Made by a program: the position numbers and the translations under genes
Part shown: positions 48,247 to 60,441 of the stretch, in pieces
Layout: every line of letters starts with the position of its first letter
How positions within the stretch are numbered: the stretch's first letter is position 1
The notes under the pieces: generated by a model
The model's database searches: none
What the model saw: only the letters and a program-made list of their open reading frames with translations
What the model was told of the DNA's origin: nothing
From: Plasmodium malariae
Taxonomy: Eukaryota > Apicomplexa > Aconoidasida > Haemosporida > Plasmodiidae
Direction of reading: 5' to 3'
Assembly (NCBI RefSeq): GCF_900090045.1
Contig: NC_041788.1
Coordinates: 1,116,001-1,180,000, forward strand
Length of the DNA stretch: 64,000 nt

Positions 48247-49965
48247 TTATTTGTTGTAAGAAAGAAATTTATTTTTTTTTGAAACGTAGTCGAGAATATG
48301 TGTAGACATATCACTGTCTGTATCGGAGTTACTTTCATTTTTTCTGTTTATATAATCATTTTTCATAGCCCCCTTTTTCTTTTTTTTTAACTCTGATTTA
48401 ACATAAGTATTCAGGACATCTTTTAAACTCGTATTAAACCATGCAAATAGAGGATGTCTATTCATATTCAAGGACTTATTTAACGCATCATAAACATTAT
48501 CAGATGTTTGAAAAAATTCTGCATATTCTCTTTTCAATAAATCTATAATGTTGTAATCTAAATACCCTCCATGGTTATACAGCTCATCTTTTTTAATTTG
48601 TTCTTCTATATGCAAATCTAATTTCCTTACTTCAGCTTTTAGTTTTTCTTTTAAATAAAGTACATAATTTTGTGAACTGTCTAAATGGTAAAACTCTACT
48701 AGGCACATACCTAAAGACTTACAATAATTTTCATCTTCTATAATTACAACTCTTTTAACTTTACCAATATTCTCACAATGTTTCCTTATCAAAACATCAT
48801 TTATAAAATAAAGTAAATTTAATAACAATAGATACTCTACTTTTTGTTCTCCTCCTCCTTCTATGTCTTCGATTGCTTGAGGAGCACCAAGAAATAGGCA
48901 TGGATCTATTCAACCCAAGAAAAAAAAAAAAAATAAAATAAAATAAAATAAACAATAAACAATAAACAATAAAAAACGGAAAGAAAAAAATACAGAACGG
49001 ACGTAAAAAAAAAAAGAAAATGACATATGTTATACTATTCACCACAAAGCTCTACATTTATTTGCCATTTCATTCAATGAATATGAACATACATACACGT
49101 ATAAACATACAATCGTTTTGTCATAAAAGAGGCCTACATAACAGGCATGCAACTGTGTGTTAAACATATGTAAAAGCGTGTATTAAGCCATTCCTGTTTT
49201 GCTTAATGCGCTTAGAATTTATAAATATATATACATATATATATACCTTTTTTGGTGTATGTTGCTTTTGCGCCGCTCAACTTTTTATATAAACTTTTTC
49301 TAGACCTTTCATACAATTGCTATAGTTTAATAGAGACAACAAAAAGGGAAAAGATAAGAAATTAATGGAATGGAATGACAAAGAATGAAAAAGAAAATAA
49401 ACGATATTTTTTACGTGTAAAAATTAACACATAATTTTATCGTAACACGAATTTGCGTTTATTTTACTTCTTTCGGTTTGACAACTTTTTCGACTTCCTT
49501 TTTTTTCTCTTCGACTTTTTTTTCAATCGTGCCCTACAAAGGGTAATTTTTTAAATATGTAGAATACTGTTTAATGTGGTAAAAAAAGGGGGAAAGAGTG
49601 GAAGGAACAAACATTACAAATGAAAAAAAAAAAAAATTTATACATATGTTTATACATATGAGTATAATTGCGTATAAGAGTGTACATATATGTATGTATG
49701 TGTGTGTACACGTTTGTTTGATTGTTTTTACGAATGTATATGTGCATATAAAATTCCAGTAAGCATACCAGGTTGTCTGCCTCTAACCCTTCATATAAAT
49801 CTACTTCATCTTCATCTAACTTAAAAAAAAAAAAAAAAAATGAGAAATTACAAATACAGTTAACTTCTCACTTATTTTATTTGTTAATCATGGCACTTAA
49901 CACATTTTTACATTTTTTTTTTTTTATTTATTTTTTTTTTTTGCATGTACCTCTGAATAATTCAT
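48247..49965 (-). CDS. RRM-type RNA-binding protein, possibly CPSF6/CFIm-like (5 exons)
   Basis: Minus-strand exons are 49965-49951 (15 bases: MNYSE), 49819-49769, 49533-49468, 49319-49247 and 48905-48247. All are GT-AG with phases 0, 0, 0, 1, and total 287 residues. The acidic N-terminus contains DEDEVDLYEGL, recalling the acidic start of mammalian CPSF6. A Glu/Lys-rich segment follows, then an RRM-like fold: strand YLLLLNLLYF (RNP2-like), helix LIRKHCENIG, strand KVKRVVIIED and RNP1-like KSLGMCLVEF. The C-terminal third is helical and ends in a Lys/Ser-rich tail. Each exon is open, and every junction keeps frame, which supports the model strongly although three exons are 73 bases or less. 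An RNA-processing role is inferred from the fold. The CPSF6 link is weak. Confidence 0.75.
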
Positions 49966-51480
49966 GAGTAATAAGAGTAATCACAAAAAATAATAGGGAG
50001 GTAATTTAAATTCATACACATGTGTATATATAAATATATACATACATACATACATATATGCATAAATAAGCGTATGTGTATACACACATATATACACTTA
50101 TATATATATTAATATACGGCTCAAATGCGCTTTCATTTCATGTTATTCAGTGCTCAGTCAACAGACAATATATTATGAATACTCCATAAAAGCAACTTTT
50201 CCAATATTAAAAAAAAAAAATACACAAAAATATTTACCTATAAAAATTTTTTTGCTATAACAGTTGTTTAAACAAAACTAATAAATATTATTTGTACCTT
50301 CACATTTTATATCTTCCAAAAAAATATATATGTTTTATATCTTTTCAAACATATTACCTTCTTTTAAAAACATTGCGTTCACATATAAACCATACAATAT
50401 TGTTGAACAATACGAAAAATATGTACATGTATACATATAAATAAATATATATAATATATATAGAGAGAGAGCATATAAAATAATAGTCCTGTAAATAAAT
50501 GAAAAATAGTACTATATGAAATGATCGTCATACGGAATGAAAGTTTGTTCACAAATTATATTCTGTAAAAATATTCCACAATAGATACATATATCATATA
50601 TATACGTATATATAATACATATGTACGTTATATATATTTGTATACATACATGTAGATCTACGTATGTCGAATGTACGTGAAATATATAAATGTAGCATAG
50701 AATTCCATGTTTTTTCTTTTTTTTTCTTTTTCTACATTTAAGTATTAAGGATATTCCTAGTGACTCACGATATATTTCGTCATGCAAAAAGAAAAGGGGA
50801 AAAAATTAAACAAAATGAAATATATCAAAAAATAAACGAAAAGTAACGAAAAATATATGAAAAATATACTAGTATAAGAAATATAAATGTAAAATTAACA
50901 AAAAAGGAACAAATAAAAAACAATAGTAAAACGAATAAACATAAAAAGGCAAAAGGAAAGGCAAACAAAAAAAAAGAATACTCAAAGAATAGCCTATACT
51001 ACTTATGGTTAGGGGTCATGTTTCATACGAAAAAACGCAAAAAGTTTTCTACAAAAAATAAAAATATATATTATATACGAACTGAAGTGATAAAAAATAA
51101 AAGATCAAGAAGCAAACAAGAAAGCAAGCAAATGAACAAACGAACGAACAAATCAGAAAAATATATAAGAAATAAGAAAAAATGAAGGAATAAAAAAAAA
51201 AAAATAAAATATATATATATAATATATATATAAAATATGCAAAAAAATAAACAAAAATATAATTAAAAAAATTAAGGAAAAAACATTTTAGCCGAAACTG
51301 TAACAAACAGTTATATTTATAAAAACACACCATTTTAAGCAAATCATTTAATCCCTCATATTTCATAATTTCACTGCATTCATTATATTTTTTATTTTTG
51401 TTCCCGGTTTTTTACTTTATAATTATTTTTTTAGTTTTAATTTTTTACTCTATATTTTTGTGAAATTAAAAAAAAAAATC
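49966..51480. other. Divergent intergenic region
   Basis: Head-to-head promoters of the RRM gene (-) and the zinc-finger gene (+). A minus-strand frame at about 50512-50787 starts with a short balanced stretch (HDEIYRESLGISLIL) but dissolves into Lys and Tyr/Ile runs. No splice context supports it. Otherwise A/T tracts only. Confidence 0.6.
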
Positions 51481-52098
51481 ATGGATAAGACCTGGAGATG
51501 TAATTCTTGCCTAGTTGTAAATGCTGAAAATGCAGAGGAATGTGCATGTTGTATGGAAAAAAGGACTGATGATACAATAAAGCAAATGAACGGCTCTAGT
51601 GTAACAACAAATGGTAACGTGAACAACGATAGCGATTACGATTGTAACAATGTAAGCGATAATGAAAAAAATAAAAAAAAAGAAAATGAAGAAGATTCAT
51701 CAATAAATACAGATACACTTGTTCAAGGGAATGATACCAATGCAACTGAAACTACCAAAAATAATGACAGTAATAATGATGAAAATAAAGAAATGTTTGA
51801 TGGTGGGGGATTTATACCGTCTGTTAAACAATCATATGACAAACAACTAGCTAACAAAAGTGTTTTTTTATCGGGTATTACTAATAATAAAACTATTCCA
51901 GTTAGTAGCAAAAATAATGATGAAAATAATAATATCAAAGAGAACAAAAATTCACAGAATTCTTCAGGAGAAAAAACAAAAAAAGGAGCAACAAGAAGTA
52001 AAGACAGAAAAAAAATTGATAAGAAGGAAAGACCTCCATCCACAAGAATACAACCAATTAGAAAATGTACTCAAAAAAAAATTTGCTACAAAACTTAG
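51481..52098 (+). CDS. RanBP2-type zinc-finger protein (C-terminus probably frame-broken)
   Basis: Starts MDKTWRCNSC, giving 205 residues as read. The N-terminus is a RanBP2/NZF finger: W5, Cys7-x2-Cys10, ten residues, then Cys21-x2-Cys24. Such fingers bind Ran-GDP, ubiquitin or single-stranded RNA in different families. The middle is Asn/Asp/Glu-rich with a short conserved-looking island (MFDGGGFIPS). The tail is Lys-rich. At the nine-A run at 52073-52081 the frame probably slips. With one A fewer, translation continues FATKLSPQKIAST... to a stop at 52150 (222 residues), which looks more natural than the present ending. An in-frame GTG at 51460 is not a plausible start. Partner and cell location are unknown. 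A nuclear-pore or RNA role is only a guess. Confidence 0.8.
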   Translation: MDKTWRCNSCLVVNAENAEECACCMEKRTDDTIKQMNGSSVTTNGNVNNDSDYDCNNVSDNEKNKKKENEEDSSINTDTLVQGNDTNATETTKNNDSNNDENKEMFDGGGFIPSVKQSYDKQLANKSVFLSGITNNKTIPVSSKNNDENNNIKENKNSQNSSGEKTKKGATRSKDRKKIDKKERPPSTRIQPIRKCTQKKICYKT

Positions 52099-52150
52099 TC
52101 CGCAAAAGATAGCATCAACAGAAAAAATGAGATATGAAAAAAAAAAATAA

Positions 52151-53394
52151 AAATAGAAAAAAGTAAAAAAAATAAATATAAATAAAAATAAATAAATATA
52201 AATAAATAAATATAAATAAATAAATATAAATAAATAAATAAATAAAAAGTTATACCACTTTAGGAAATGTACACCCGTTAATTTTAAATTCATTTTTTTA
52301 CAATTTCACTTGCATTTATTTATGCGTACGATTATGAATCACAGTTATTCCTTCGTACTTTCATTTTTCTATCGATCCTTCCGTCCATTTATTTCTTCTA
52401 TATTTCTATATTTCTATATTTCCATATTTCGTTGTTTCCATATTTCTGTATTTCGTTATTTCAGTATTTATTTATTTCCATATTTCGTTGTTTTATATTT
52501 ATGTATTCGTTGTTTCCATATTTCTTTGTTTCTATGTTTCCATGTTTATTTATTTCTATGTTTATTTCTCGCGTTCTTTCCTTTTTTTTTTTTTTTTTTC
52601 GCTTCATTCCTTTTTATGTAATTAACAAGAAATACCTTTATACAATTTTTTAATATTAATTGTTTTTAATTACATTTATGAATACCTTTTCATATACACG
52701 TTTAAACGAGCACGTGTAAGCCTATCTTACGTAAACACACGTAAATCCCATACATAAATAAATAATACATGCATACACATACATATATGTATGATTATAT
52801 GTGTGTTTGTCTGTATGCGTCGGTATGTGTCTTGTGTACAACATATATAATATAGTGTAACTGGTAAAAAAATATACTAAAAATGAAATTAGTTTATTTT
52901 GCCTTTTTTTATTTGTAATAGAGAATTTATATTGCTCCTTTATATGATAACACCTCTTTTTTTTTTTTTTTTTTTTTTAATACCAACTAATGTACGTGTG
53001 TATATTCTGTTTCCGAAAAAATTAAAATGTTGAATTTTTTTTTTTTTTTTTACAAATATTTGTTTGTTTCCATTTGTGATGAAAAAAACAAATAAATGGA
53101 AAAATAAATAAAAGAAAGAATAAAAGAATAAATGAATGAAAGAATGAAAAGATAAAACAAATACTACAACAATCCAGAAGACAATATATGATATAATTAA
53201 ATGTTATCTTGTTTAAACATTCAATTTTTAAGTACTGTAGAATGGTTATTTCTAGTTTACTTTATGTTAGTGTTCTTGGTAATAAAAGTAATAAATAAAT
53301 AGAGAGTTCACACTATAGCACTTTTATTCTGTCTGTTCGCTTCTTTTATGTTTCTCCTATATTGCTGCCTATATGTTTCTGTTTTTGCCGCTGC
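52151..53394. other. Convergent intergenic region
   Basis: Lies between the zinc-finger gene (+) and the small membrane-protein gene (-). It holds an AAATAAATAT array at about 52170-52245 and a degenerate T-rich array of CATATTTC/CGTTGTTT-type words at about 52390-52570. No gene seen. Confidence 0.65.
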
Positions 53395-53667
53395 TTATAC
53401 ATTTGTATTTTCATCATAGTCTGAACTTTTGGTTGTGGGTTTTTTGTCATGATATATACTTCGAATAATTTTAAAATCAACTTCTCTTGGCACTTCGATC
53501 GGTTTAAAGGTATCGATAAAGAAATTCAAAACGTAGTAGTTACTCCCCATATATGTTACAAATGTTGGTAACATGAAGAGACCAAGAACATAAATTATTT
53601 TCGCTCTTTTACCTTTTATGTTATTCATATTTGGCTTATGAAAGCCACTATAAAAGAAACCCATCAT
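53395..53667 (-). CDS. Small membrane protein, 90 residues
   Basis: ATG at 53667 (a second Met follows directly) to a stop at 53395. A basic stretch (KGKRAKI) precedes one hydrophobic segment (IIYVLGLFMLPTFVTYMG). Then come a second short hydrophobic part (YYVLNFFI) and a hydrophilic tail (EVPREVDFKIIRSIYHDKKP). The size and one-helix layout resemble small subunits of mitochondrial inner-membrane complexes, but no family is recognised. Balanced codon use and the charged tail make it a credible gene. An upstream exon cannot be excluded. Confidence 0.6.
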   Translation of the reverse strand: MMGFFYSGFHKPNMNNIKGKRAKIIYVLGLFMLPTFVTYMGSNYYVLNFFIDTFKPIEVPREVDFKIIRSIYHDKKPTTKSSDYDENTNV

Positions 53668-54811
53668 ACATTCAAAAAAAAAAAAAAAAAGGAATAAGAG
53701 GAAAAGGAAAAAAATAAAGGTTACTAAAAAATTGTTCCTTAAATATGAATTTATAGATGGTGATAGTTTCGTAAATTACTTCGCAGTACGGGGTGGAATA
53801 GCGTAAAATTATACTTTTAATTTAAAAATGCTTTTTCTGTGTACGGGTACATGGGCATACACAGACATATATATATATATAATTATTTATTCGTACGTAC
53901 GTGTATATATTTTGACCCTTTCTGCAAGTTGTTACATCATTTGTGAAAAGCATTTTCTCCTTTTATCGCCTTCCATTCGTGCACAATTATTACGAGAGTA
54001 ACATGAATTTTACTCCCTTTTATTGAAATACGAACATGGAATATGAGCATACATGTTACGTACATACATACATATATGAATACATATATATTCCTATATC
54101 GATACAACAAATGTAAAATAGCGTTCATCTAATAAGTTATTTATGCCTCCTGCATTTAACTAGCTCCTTTTTTTCCTTCCGGGTTTACAAACTTTTCATT
54201 TTTTAATATAATTTTTAGCTCTCAGTTTTTATCTGACAATTTTTAGCATTCACTTCTTAGTTCCCGATTTTTAATTCAAAACATTTTTTTTTTTTTTTAG
54301 CCACCTTTCTTTTTATGTGTATTTTCAGCTTTGTTCATAATTTTTTTTTTTTTTTTTTTTTTTTTTATAAGTACATATTCCTCTATTTTTTTGTTGCCTT
54401 TTTGATAGACAAACCAACGTTTTTTATTTCAGTTTATTTTTCACAAACGATATTCGTTAATTTGTAGCTGGTAAATATATTACACCGATCTTTTGTGATA
54501 AGCTATTCCGAAAAAAGTAAAAAAAAATAAAATAAAAATAAAAAATAAATTGAACATTCAAACGTGAACACATAGCACATATTGCATACTACGTACTACT
54601 TATACGTACACATAAGCCATTGTCTGCTTCCTTCAAAAATGATGGAGGAGAAAGATAACAGAAGTACAACGCATTAAGGGAAATTGGAATACTACAAGTT
54701 CGACAATTCACTAGTAACCTTAAAAAAAGAAAAACAATAAAAAAAGTAAAAAAGAAATGATAAAAAGGTAAAAAACAGTTGATAAAAAGGTAAAAAATAG
54801 TTGAAAAAAAA
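53668..54811. other. Divergent intergenic region
   Basis: Promoter region between the small membrane-protein gene (-) and the Rad60-like gene (+). Poly-T runs at about 54290 and 54340-54366. No gene seen. Confidence 0.65.
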
Positions 54812-56726
54812 ATGGAAAAAAAAACGAAAAACGAAGAAGTGAACAATTTAATTAAACTTATTATGTCGGAACTTGAAAGTTCAAAAGCATATATTGAGAG
54901 GAAAGGAATAAATGGAATATACGATGCGAATGAGGAAAGGATACCCTCCAAAAGTTATAGTGAAATTTTATCCTGTATTAACGAGAAATTACACTTTTAT
55001 CAAAACCTGAGTGGTTATGTGGATAAGAGGAATGAATGTGATGAAAAGGAAGGGAACGAAAATAAGAGGGACGATAATGATAGGGACGATGATGATAGGG
55101 ACGATGATGATAGGGACGATGATGATAGGGACGATGATGATGATAAAACATCGAAAAGGGAAGGAGAAAACTTTTTTGGTGAATACGAAAAAAAAAAATG
55201 CGATTTATATAAATTAAAAAAGAAAGAGATTGCAGGATACACAACGGAAGGACATGCAATAATTATAAACAATGAAAAATTTTCCAAACTTTTTATGAAT
55301 TATGATGTGTCTAAGGAGCTGAAAAGAAGTAACAAAGATGACAATTATAACTCCTTGAATTATTATGACAAGCATAAAGAGCTTATGAATGGAAAAGAGG
55401 AAAAAACTGGAAATATTGAAAATGGTTATTTAAGTGAAATATCGTGTTCAAGTTCAAGTGTTATATCACTAAACAGTTTTATAAAAAGTCAAAAAACACA
55501 AAGAATAAATAAAAATAGAGAAACATATGTGAAACATAAATATCATGACAATGCATTTGTCAGCCATAAGTTATATTCTTGCAGTGACTGTTCCTCAAGT
55601 ACTTTTAGCTGGTATGATAAACAGTATGATGATTTATTCTACTATACAAATTTACTAAAGGAGGACAAGCACTTGAAAAAAGGAAAGTCCAAATTTAGGT
55701 ATTTAAAAAAAAAAAAAAAAAAAAAAAGGGAAATGGGAAAGGGAATGGAAGTGGAAGTAGAAAATGAAACGGAAAAGGAAACTGCAAATGAAGCGGAAAA
55801 GGAAACTGCAAATGAAGCGGAAAAGGAAACTACAAATGAAGCGGAGAAGGAAACCTCTAATGAAGCGGAGAAGGAAACTGCAAATGAAGCGGAAAAGGAA
55901 ACTACAAATGAAGCGGAAAAGGAAACTACAAATGAAGCGGAGAAGGAAACCTCTAATGAAGCGGACGAGAACTTGCAAACATGTGCGGAGAGGATCCAGT
56001 CCCCCTTTTACAGTTATATCTATTTTAAGTACAAAGAAAAGGGAAAAGAAGAATTATACCCTGTTTTTATAAACACTGTAAATGGGAAAAAAAAAATATG
56101 CAATTTGAAGAAAATTAATAAATATAGTCAAAAGCATCATCCTAATGAGCAGGGAGATATAAATAAATACGAACTAGATAGTAGTTTATTTAGTTATAAA
56201 AACTGTAAGCATCTGTCATCCGTTAAGAGTGAATGTATTAGAAGCAAACATTTCAAAAATAATCAAACTGTTGACGCCTTGAAAAGAAGGCATTTTGACT
56301 TGGATGAAGTAACCTAGTAAGAGCCCCAAAGCATCGAATATGCTAACATATGTATATGTGCACATATAGACAAAAAGCGATGGGTGTGCATATTGTATTA
56401 ATGTAACGTTAACGTGAAAGAACATTTAAATAGGAAAAATAAAGCACATCTTCAAAACATCAATAATGAAGAAAGCAAAAATTAAGTTGTATTTGATTCA
56501 TTATAGTATAATAATTTTTACGAATTTTCTCTTTTCAGTTCCATAGACAAAATTATTCATCAGTTGGAAAATTTATCAAACCCGGATAATCGAAATAAGA
56601 AGACAATAAATTACAGTGATCATTTTGCTAATTTTGTTAAGAAAAATAAAGAATACCTTAAAAGAGAAAAGTATCTAAAACGTCAAATTTTTCTATTTAG
56701 CATAAGTTATTACCTATAACGCTTGC

Positions 56727-56768
<42 letters not shown>

Positions 56769-57748
56769 CCCTATATGCATATATCATCTGTACAGTTTTT
56801 GTATATCCTTTTTTAATATGCAGCAATTTTTCATTTAAAAAACTGTGTGATACGGAGAAAATAAAGTAACAAAGCAAAAAAAAAAAAAATTTTGAGCACT
56901 TAAGCAGTACAACTTGGAATTATCATGATTTTTATATGTAACTCCCCTTTTGCTATAGGTTAAAAGTAAAAATAATTGGAACGGATGGAAAAATAATAAA
57001 AAATAAAAGCCTTGATAATGTTCTTATAAATAAGGTATCATTTACACATTTATCAGCTCATAATACAATTTTGAACATCTACGATATATTATGCATATAT
57101 GTATTCGTTACTCATACTAATTCTATTGTATTACATTTACTGCTTTGAATTTCCCATGGTAAATTTTTTTTTTTTTTTTTTTTTACCATTTTATTCATGC
57201 ATAGAATAAAACCTTTGGGGATTTAGCGAATCGATTAGGTCATTCTTTTAACATTCCGAAAGACAAAATAGAAAAAATTAAAATGTTCTTTGATGGGGAA
57301 TTATGTGATAAAAATCTTACATTTGGTAAAGCTTCATATAATAAATTGTAAATATGTTCATAATACAAATTTATTATTTATGAATTTCTTTTCATTTCTT
57401 TTTTTTTTTCGTATTTTTCTTACCTTTCCTTATAATAGATAATGAAGAACTGGGATTAGAGGATGGGTATCAAATAGATGTGAAGTTCCCCTTAACGGAT
57501 GTAACAATTTTTCTTTTGCTTCAATCTATTTTTTTTTTCTTTTTTTTTATATATTTATGCTGACCATCTTGTATATGTTATTTCTTTGTACACATATTTT
57601 TGCTGTCAACAGAGTAAATTTTATTTGTGCATACTACATACTATTGTTTTTCATCCCTTCCTAGGAAATTACGTGTAACGAGAAAGACTCAAGTTGTAGT
57701 GACGATTCGTACGTACTTTTTTTACCCGACTCATATGTTATTGATTAG
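54812..57748 (+). CDS. Protein with C-terminal SUMO-like (Rad60-SLD-type) domain (6 exons)
   Basis: Exons are 54812-56316, 56539-56670, 56959-57034, 57205-57325, 57439-57500 and 57665-57748, for 659 residues. All junctions are GT-AG and in phase (2, 2, 0, 1, 0). The phase-0 alternative at the first donor leads to a stop, so the gtaaga donor at 56317 was chosen. The first exon is disordered, with Arg-Asp repeats and Glu/Lys repeats. Exons 3-6 form a beta-grasp fold: LKVKIIGTDGKIIKNK, then NKTFGDLANRLGHSFNIP, IKMFFDGELC, and LGLEDGYQIDVKFP. This is the layout of SUMO and of the SUMO-like domains in Rad60/Esc2/NFATC2IP proteins. There is no C-terminal Gly-Gly, so it is not a conjugated modifier. 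A scaffold role in SUMO-linked genome maintenance is inferred from that family only. Confidence 0.78.
55065..55145 (+). repeat. 15-bp coding repeat (RDDDD)
   Basis: About five in-frame copies of AGGGACGATGATGAT encode Arg-Asp-Asp-Asp-Asp in the disordered first exon. Confidence 0.95.
55760..55965 (+). repeat. 24-bp coding repeat (KETANEAE)
   Basis: About eight in-frame 24-bp units encode KETANEAE, KETTNEAE or KETSNEAE. The arrangement suggests higher-order duplication of a three-unit block. Confidence 0.95.
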
Positions 57749-58492
57749 GTACTAAGAAGGAAAAGATTTTTTTCTGTTATGGGTAAAAAACGAATTTCTT
57801 AATTTTAACCCTCTCCCACGTTCATGTTGTTCTTTTTTTTTTTATAAGTTGATCAAACATTGAGTTGTGCGCAAATTTTTGAAGGATAAAAATTAAAAAA
57901 ATAAAATGAAGCATACAGAAAATAGCTCCACTCGTGATGAGCATTATCAGTATTTTTAAAAACTTATGTCAAGGGATTGTTTAGAAAAAGTATCACTATA
58001 TATATATATATATATATATACATACATACACGCACATGTATAATTAACAAAAACATTGTATACCTTTTTTTATCATAAAATAATTACATATTCAAACATT
58101 TAAAAAAAAAAAAAATTAAGGAGAATTCAAAAGTAATAAGATAACCTAACCTGAACATATATTTTATATATAAGTATGGAACACTCAATATTTTTATGAG
58201 CATTATACTATAAACCCGCGTACACACATTCACACAAAAAAAAAAAAAAAAAAAAAAGGTAAGGTATATGAAGTAGCACAAAATGTTACGATAAAATTTT
58301 GCGTACATCAAATAGCTACCATGGCAATGATAATTATAGGAATAATAATAGTAATAACGATACGTAATTTTGCCTATATAAAAAATGAGTTGTATATTAC
58401 ATGTACATATATACTTGTGGGCTTCTTACAAACTATTATGGATTACTTCTAACCCTTTTCTGGTTTTTCCAAATTCTTTGCACTTATTCTGT
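57749..58492. other. Convergent intergenic region
   Basis: Poly-A and (TA)n tracts between two convergent genes. A minus-strand frame at about 58084-58311 is Phe/Lys noise from homopolymers. No gene seen. Confidence 0.65.
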
Positions 58493-58978
58493 TTAAAAAT
58501 CATCCACTGGCAAATTCTGCCAGTCCTGAAGTGATTTCTCGCTAAATGTACATCTCTTCGTAAATTTGGAAACTTTTAATATTCCAATAAATGCATATTT
58601 ACAATTTGTAATATTATGAACCTGCTCAGGAAATATGATATGATCATCTGGCGTAACTTCATTATATTTTATTTTGTATTTGTTATTATCTATTTCAATA
58701 ATGGTATATAATGTAGTTTGTTCTTTTAATAAATTGACTACTTTTTGCATAACTAATTTTGGGTCAAGATTAACATTATCTAAAACGAGTTTTATTATTT
58801 TCTTATTGTTATCAATGCTTTTAAGTGTATTTAATTTTTCTAACTTTTTTTTATAACATATGTTAAAGCCTCTTAATGATACCATATGTTCTTTTTCGGA
58901 ATCAGAATCATCGCTGGAAGGAAATACGTTAACATTATTCATATTGTTAACGGGATTATTTTCATAATTACCCCCCAT
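58493..58978 (-). CDS. Conserved-looking protein of unknown function, 161 residues
   Basis: Starts MGGNYENNPVNN at 58978. A few further upstream codons are open but lack an ATG. A short acidic Ser/Asp stretch (PSSDDSDSEKEH) leads into a compact, non-repetitive domain with alternating helices and strands: LVLDNVNLDPKLVMQKVV, YTIIEIDNNKYKIKYNEV, KYAFIGILKV. It ends SEKSLQDWQNLPVDDF. Balanced composition across about 130 residues makes it a confident gene. I do not recognise the family. The end suggests a small soluble nuclear or cytosolic protein. Confidence 0.75.
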   Translation of the reverse strand: MGGNYENNPVNNMNNVNVFPSSDDSDSEKEHMVSLRGFNICYKKKLEKLNTLKSIDNNKKIIKLVLDNVNLDPKLVMQKVVNLLKEQTTLYTIIEIDNNKYKIKYNEVTPDDHIIFPEQVHNITNCKYAFIGILKVSKFTKRCTFSEKSLQDWQNLPVDDF

Positions 58979-59731
58979 TTTTATTTTAAGCAAATTTTTT
59001 TATTTTTTATATAACAACAAAAAAAAAAAAATATAATAAAACAAAACAAAAATAAAGCTTTCAAGTGAAGTTCTACTTTTATAAACACAAAATGCCTCGT
59101 ATATACCTATATCTATACATATATACGTATATATATATATATATATATATATCGCTAGCACAAAACATATACACAGTTTCGAAAAAAAAAGGAAAAGTAA
59201 AACACTACTAAAAAAAGCACATAATTATTTTAAAGGAAGAGTTACTATACTTTTCAGTTTTCCATCTTATTTTTATTTCTTACAATATTAAAGCTTATAT
59301 TAATTTTCATTGACTCTTATATGTTTTAAAACTTTTAAGGTCTTAACAGGTACTTTTTTTTTATGTTCACTGAAGTAAAATTTGTTTAAAATGAAGAAAC
59401 GAAATGGAGTACATAATATAGGAAATTTAAAACATTTAATTGGAAATATTTGCAGGCTATGCATATGGTATATTTTTATTTGGGATACATACATTTTTAT
59501 GGAAGACTAAGTTTATTTTTTTTCATCTTTAAAATTATCCTTAATTTAATGCAACGGTTATTTATAAAGCCTTAAGATGCGTTTATTATACATATATATA
59601 TATATATATATATAAATGTATAATATGTCGTACGTTATACATGCTATATTTTTGACAATACGAAAAAGATGTAAATTTTTTTTTTTTTTTTTTTAAACTT
59701 AAACGTTTCTTCGCTTTAAATTAAGCAAATA

Positions 59732-59775
<44 letters not shown>

Positions 59776-60049
59776 TAGAATGAAGATCGTATTCTTTTAA
59801 TGAACACAAAATATTATTGGTGGACTTTTTGAAATAATAAAATATAAACTTCGAATATATATATTTAGCATATGTATATATATATTTAACAACAATGCGC
59901 ATGTATATTTTTTACATTACTGCGAAAAAAAAAATTTGGTTGGGCTTTCATAAAAAGAGCTTAAAGTGTATTCCTAGAGGAGAGTGTATAAAATAAATAT
60001 TATACTAAGCAAAATGTACTTAAAAATAATATAAATGTATATACGTATA

Positions 60050-60101
<52 letters not shown>

Positions 60102-60441
60102 CTGTTATATATATTTATATGTACATATATCTATATGTGCATATTTTTTTACTATTAATAATTTTTCATCTGTAAGCCTTTTCAATAAAGCACAAATTAA
60201 ACATAAAAAAAATTTCAGCAAAAATATTTGCAACGAACATATTTCTTATGACTTTACGTTTTTTATTTAAAATTTTTAAAACTCTATTTTAAATTTAAAA
60301 TAGCTTTATAGTGTTTAAATAGTATGTACAGTTTATTTCTTATGTAAAATTTATTTAAAGAGAATAAAAAATAAGTAAGCAGGAAGCTATTTTACTTGAG
60401 CAATTTTGTTAAAGGCAACTTTTTTTTTTTCCTTAAATATC
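58979..60441. other. Divergent intergenic region
   Basis: Promoter region between the unknown gene (-) and the uS19 gene (+). (TA)n arrays at about 59120-59151, 59735-59772 and 60055-60100. No gene seen. Confidence 0.65.

Noticed and set aside
51460..51480. GTG-started extension of the zinc-finger protein
   Set aside because: Codes only a Lys run from a poly-A tract. The ATG directly before the finger is the natural start.
53937..54128. 63-codon minus-strand frame
   Set aside because: Contains CATA/TACA-derived Tyr/Val/Cys runs, no splice context and no resemblance to a family.
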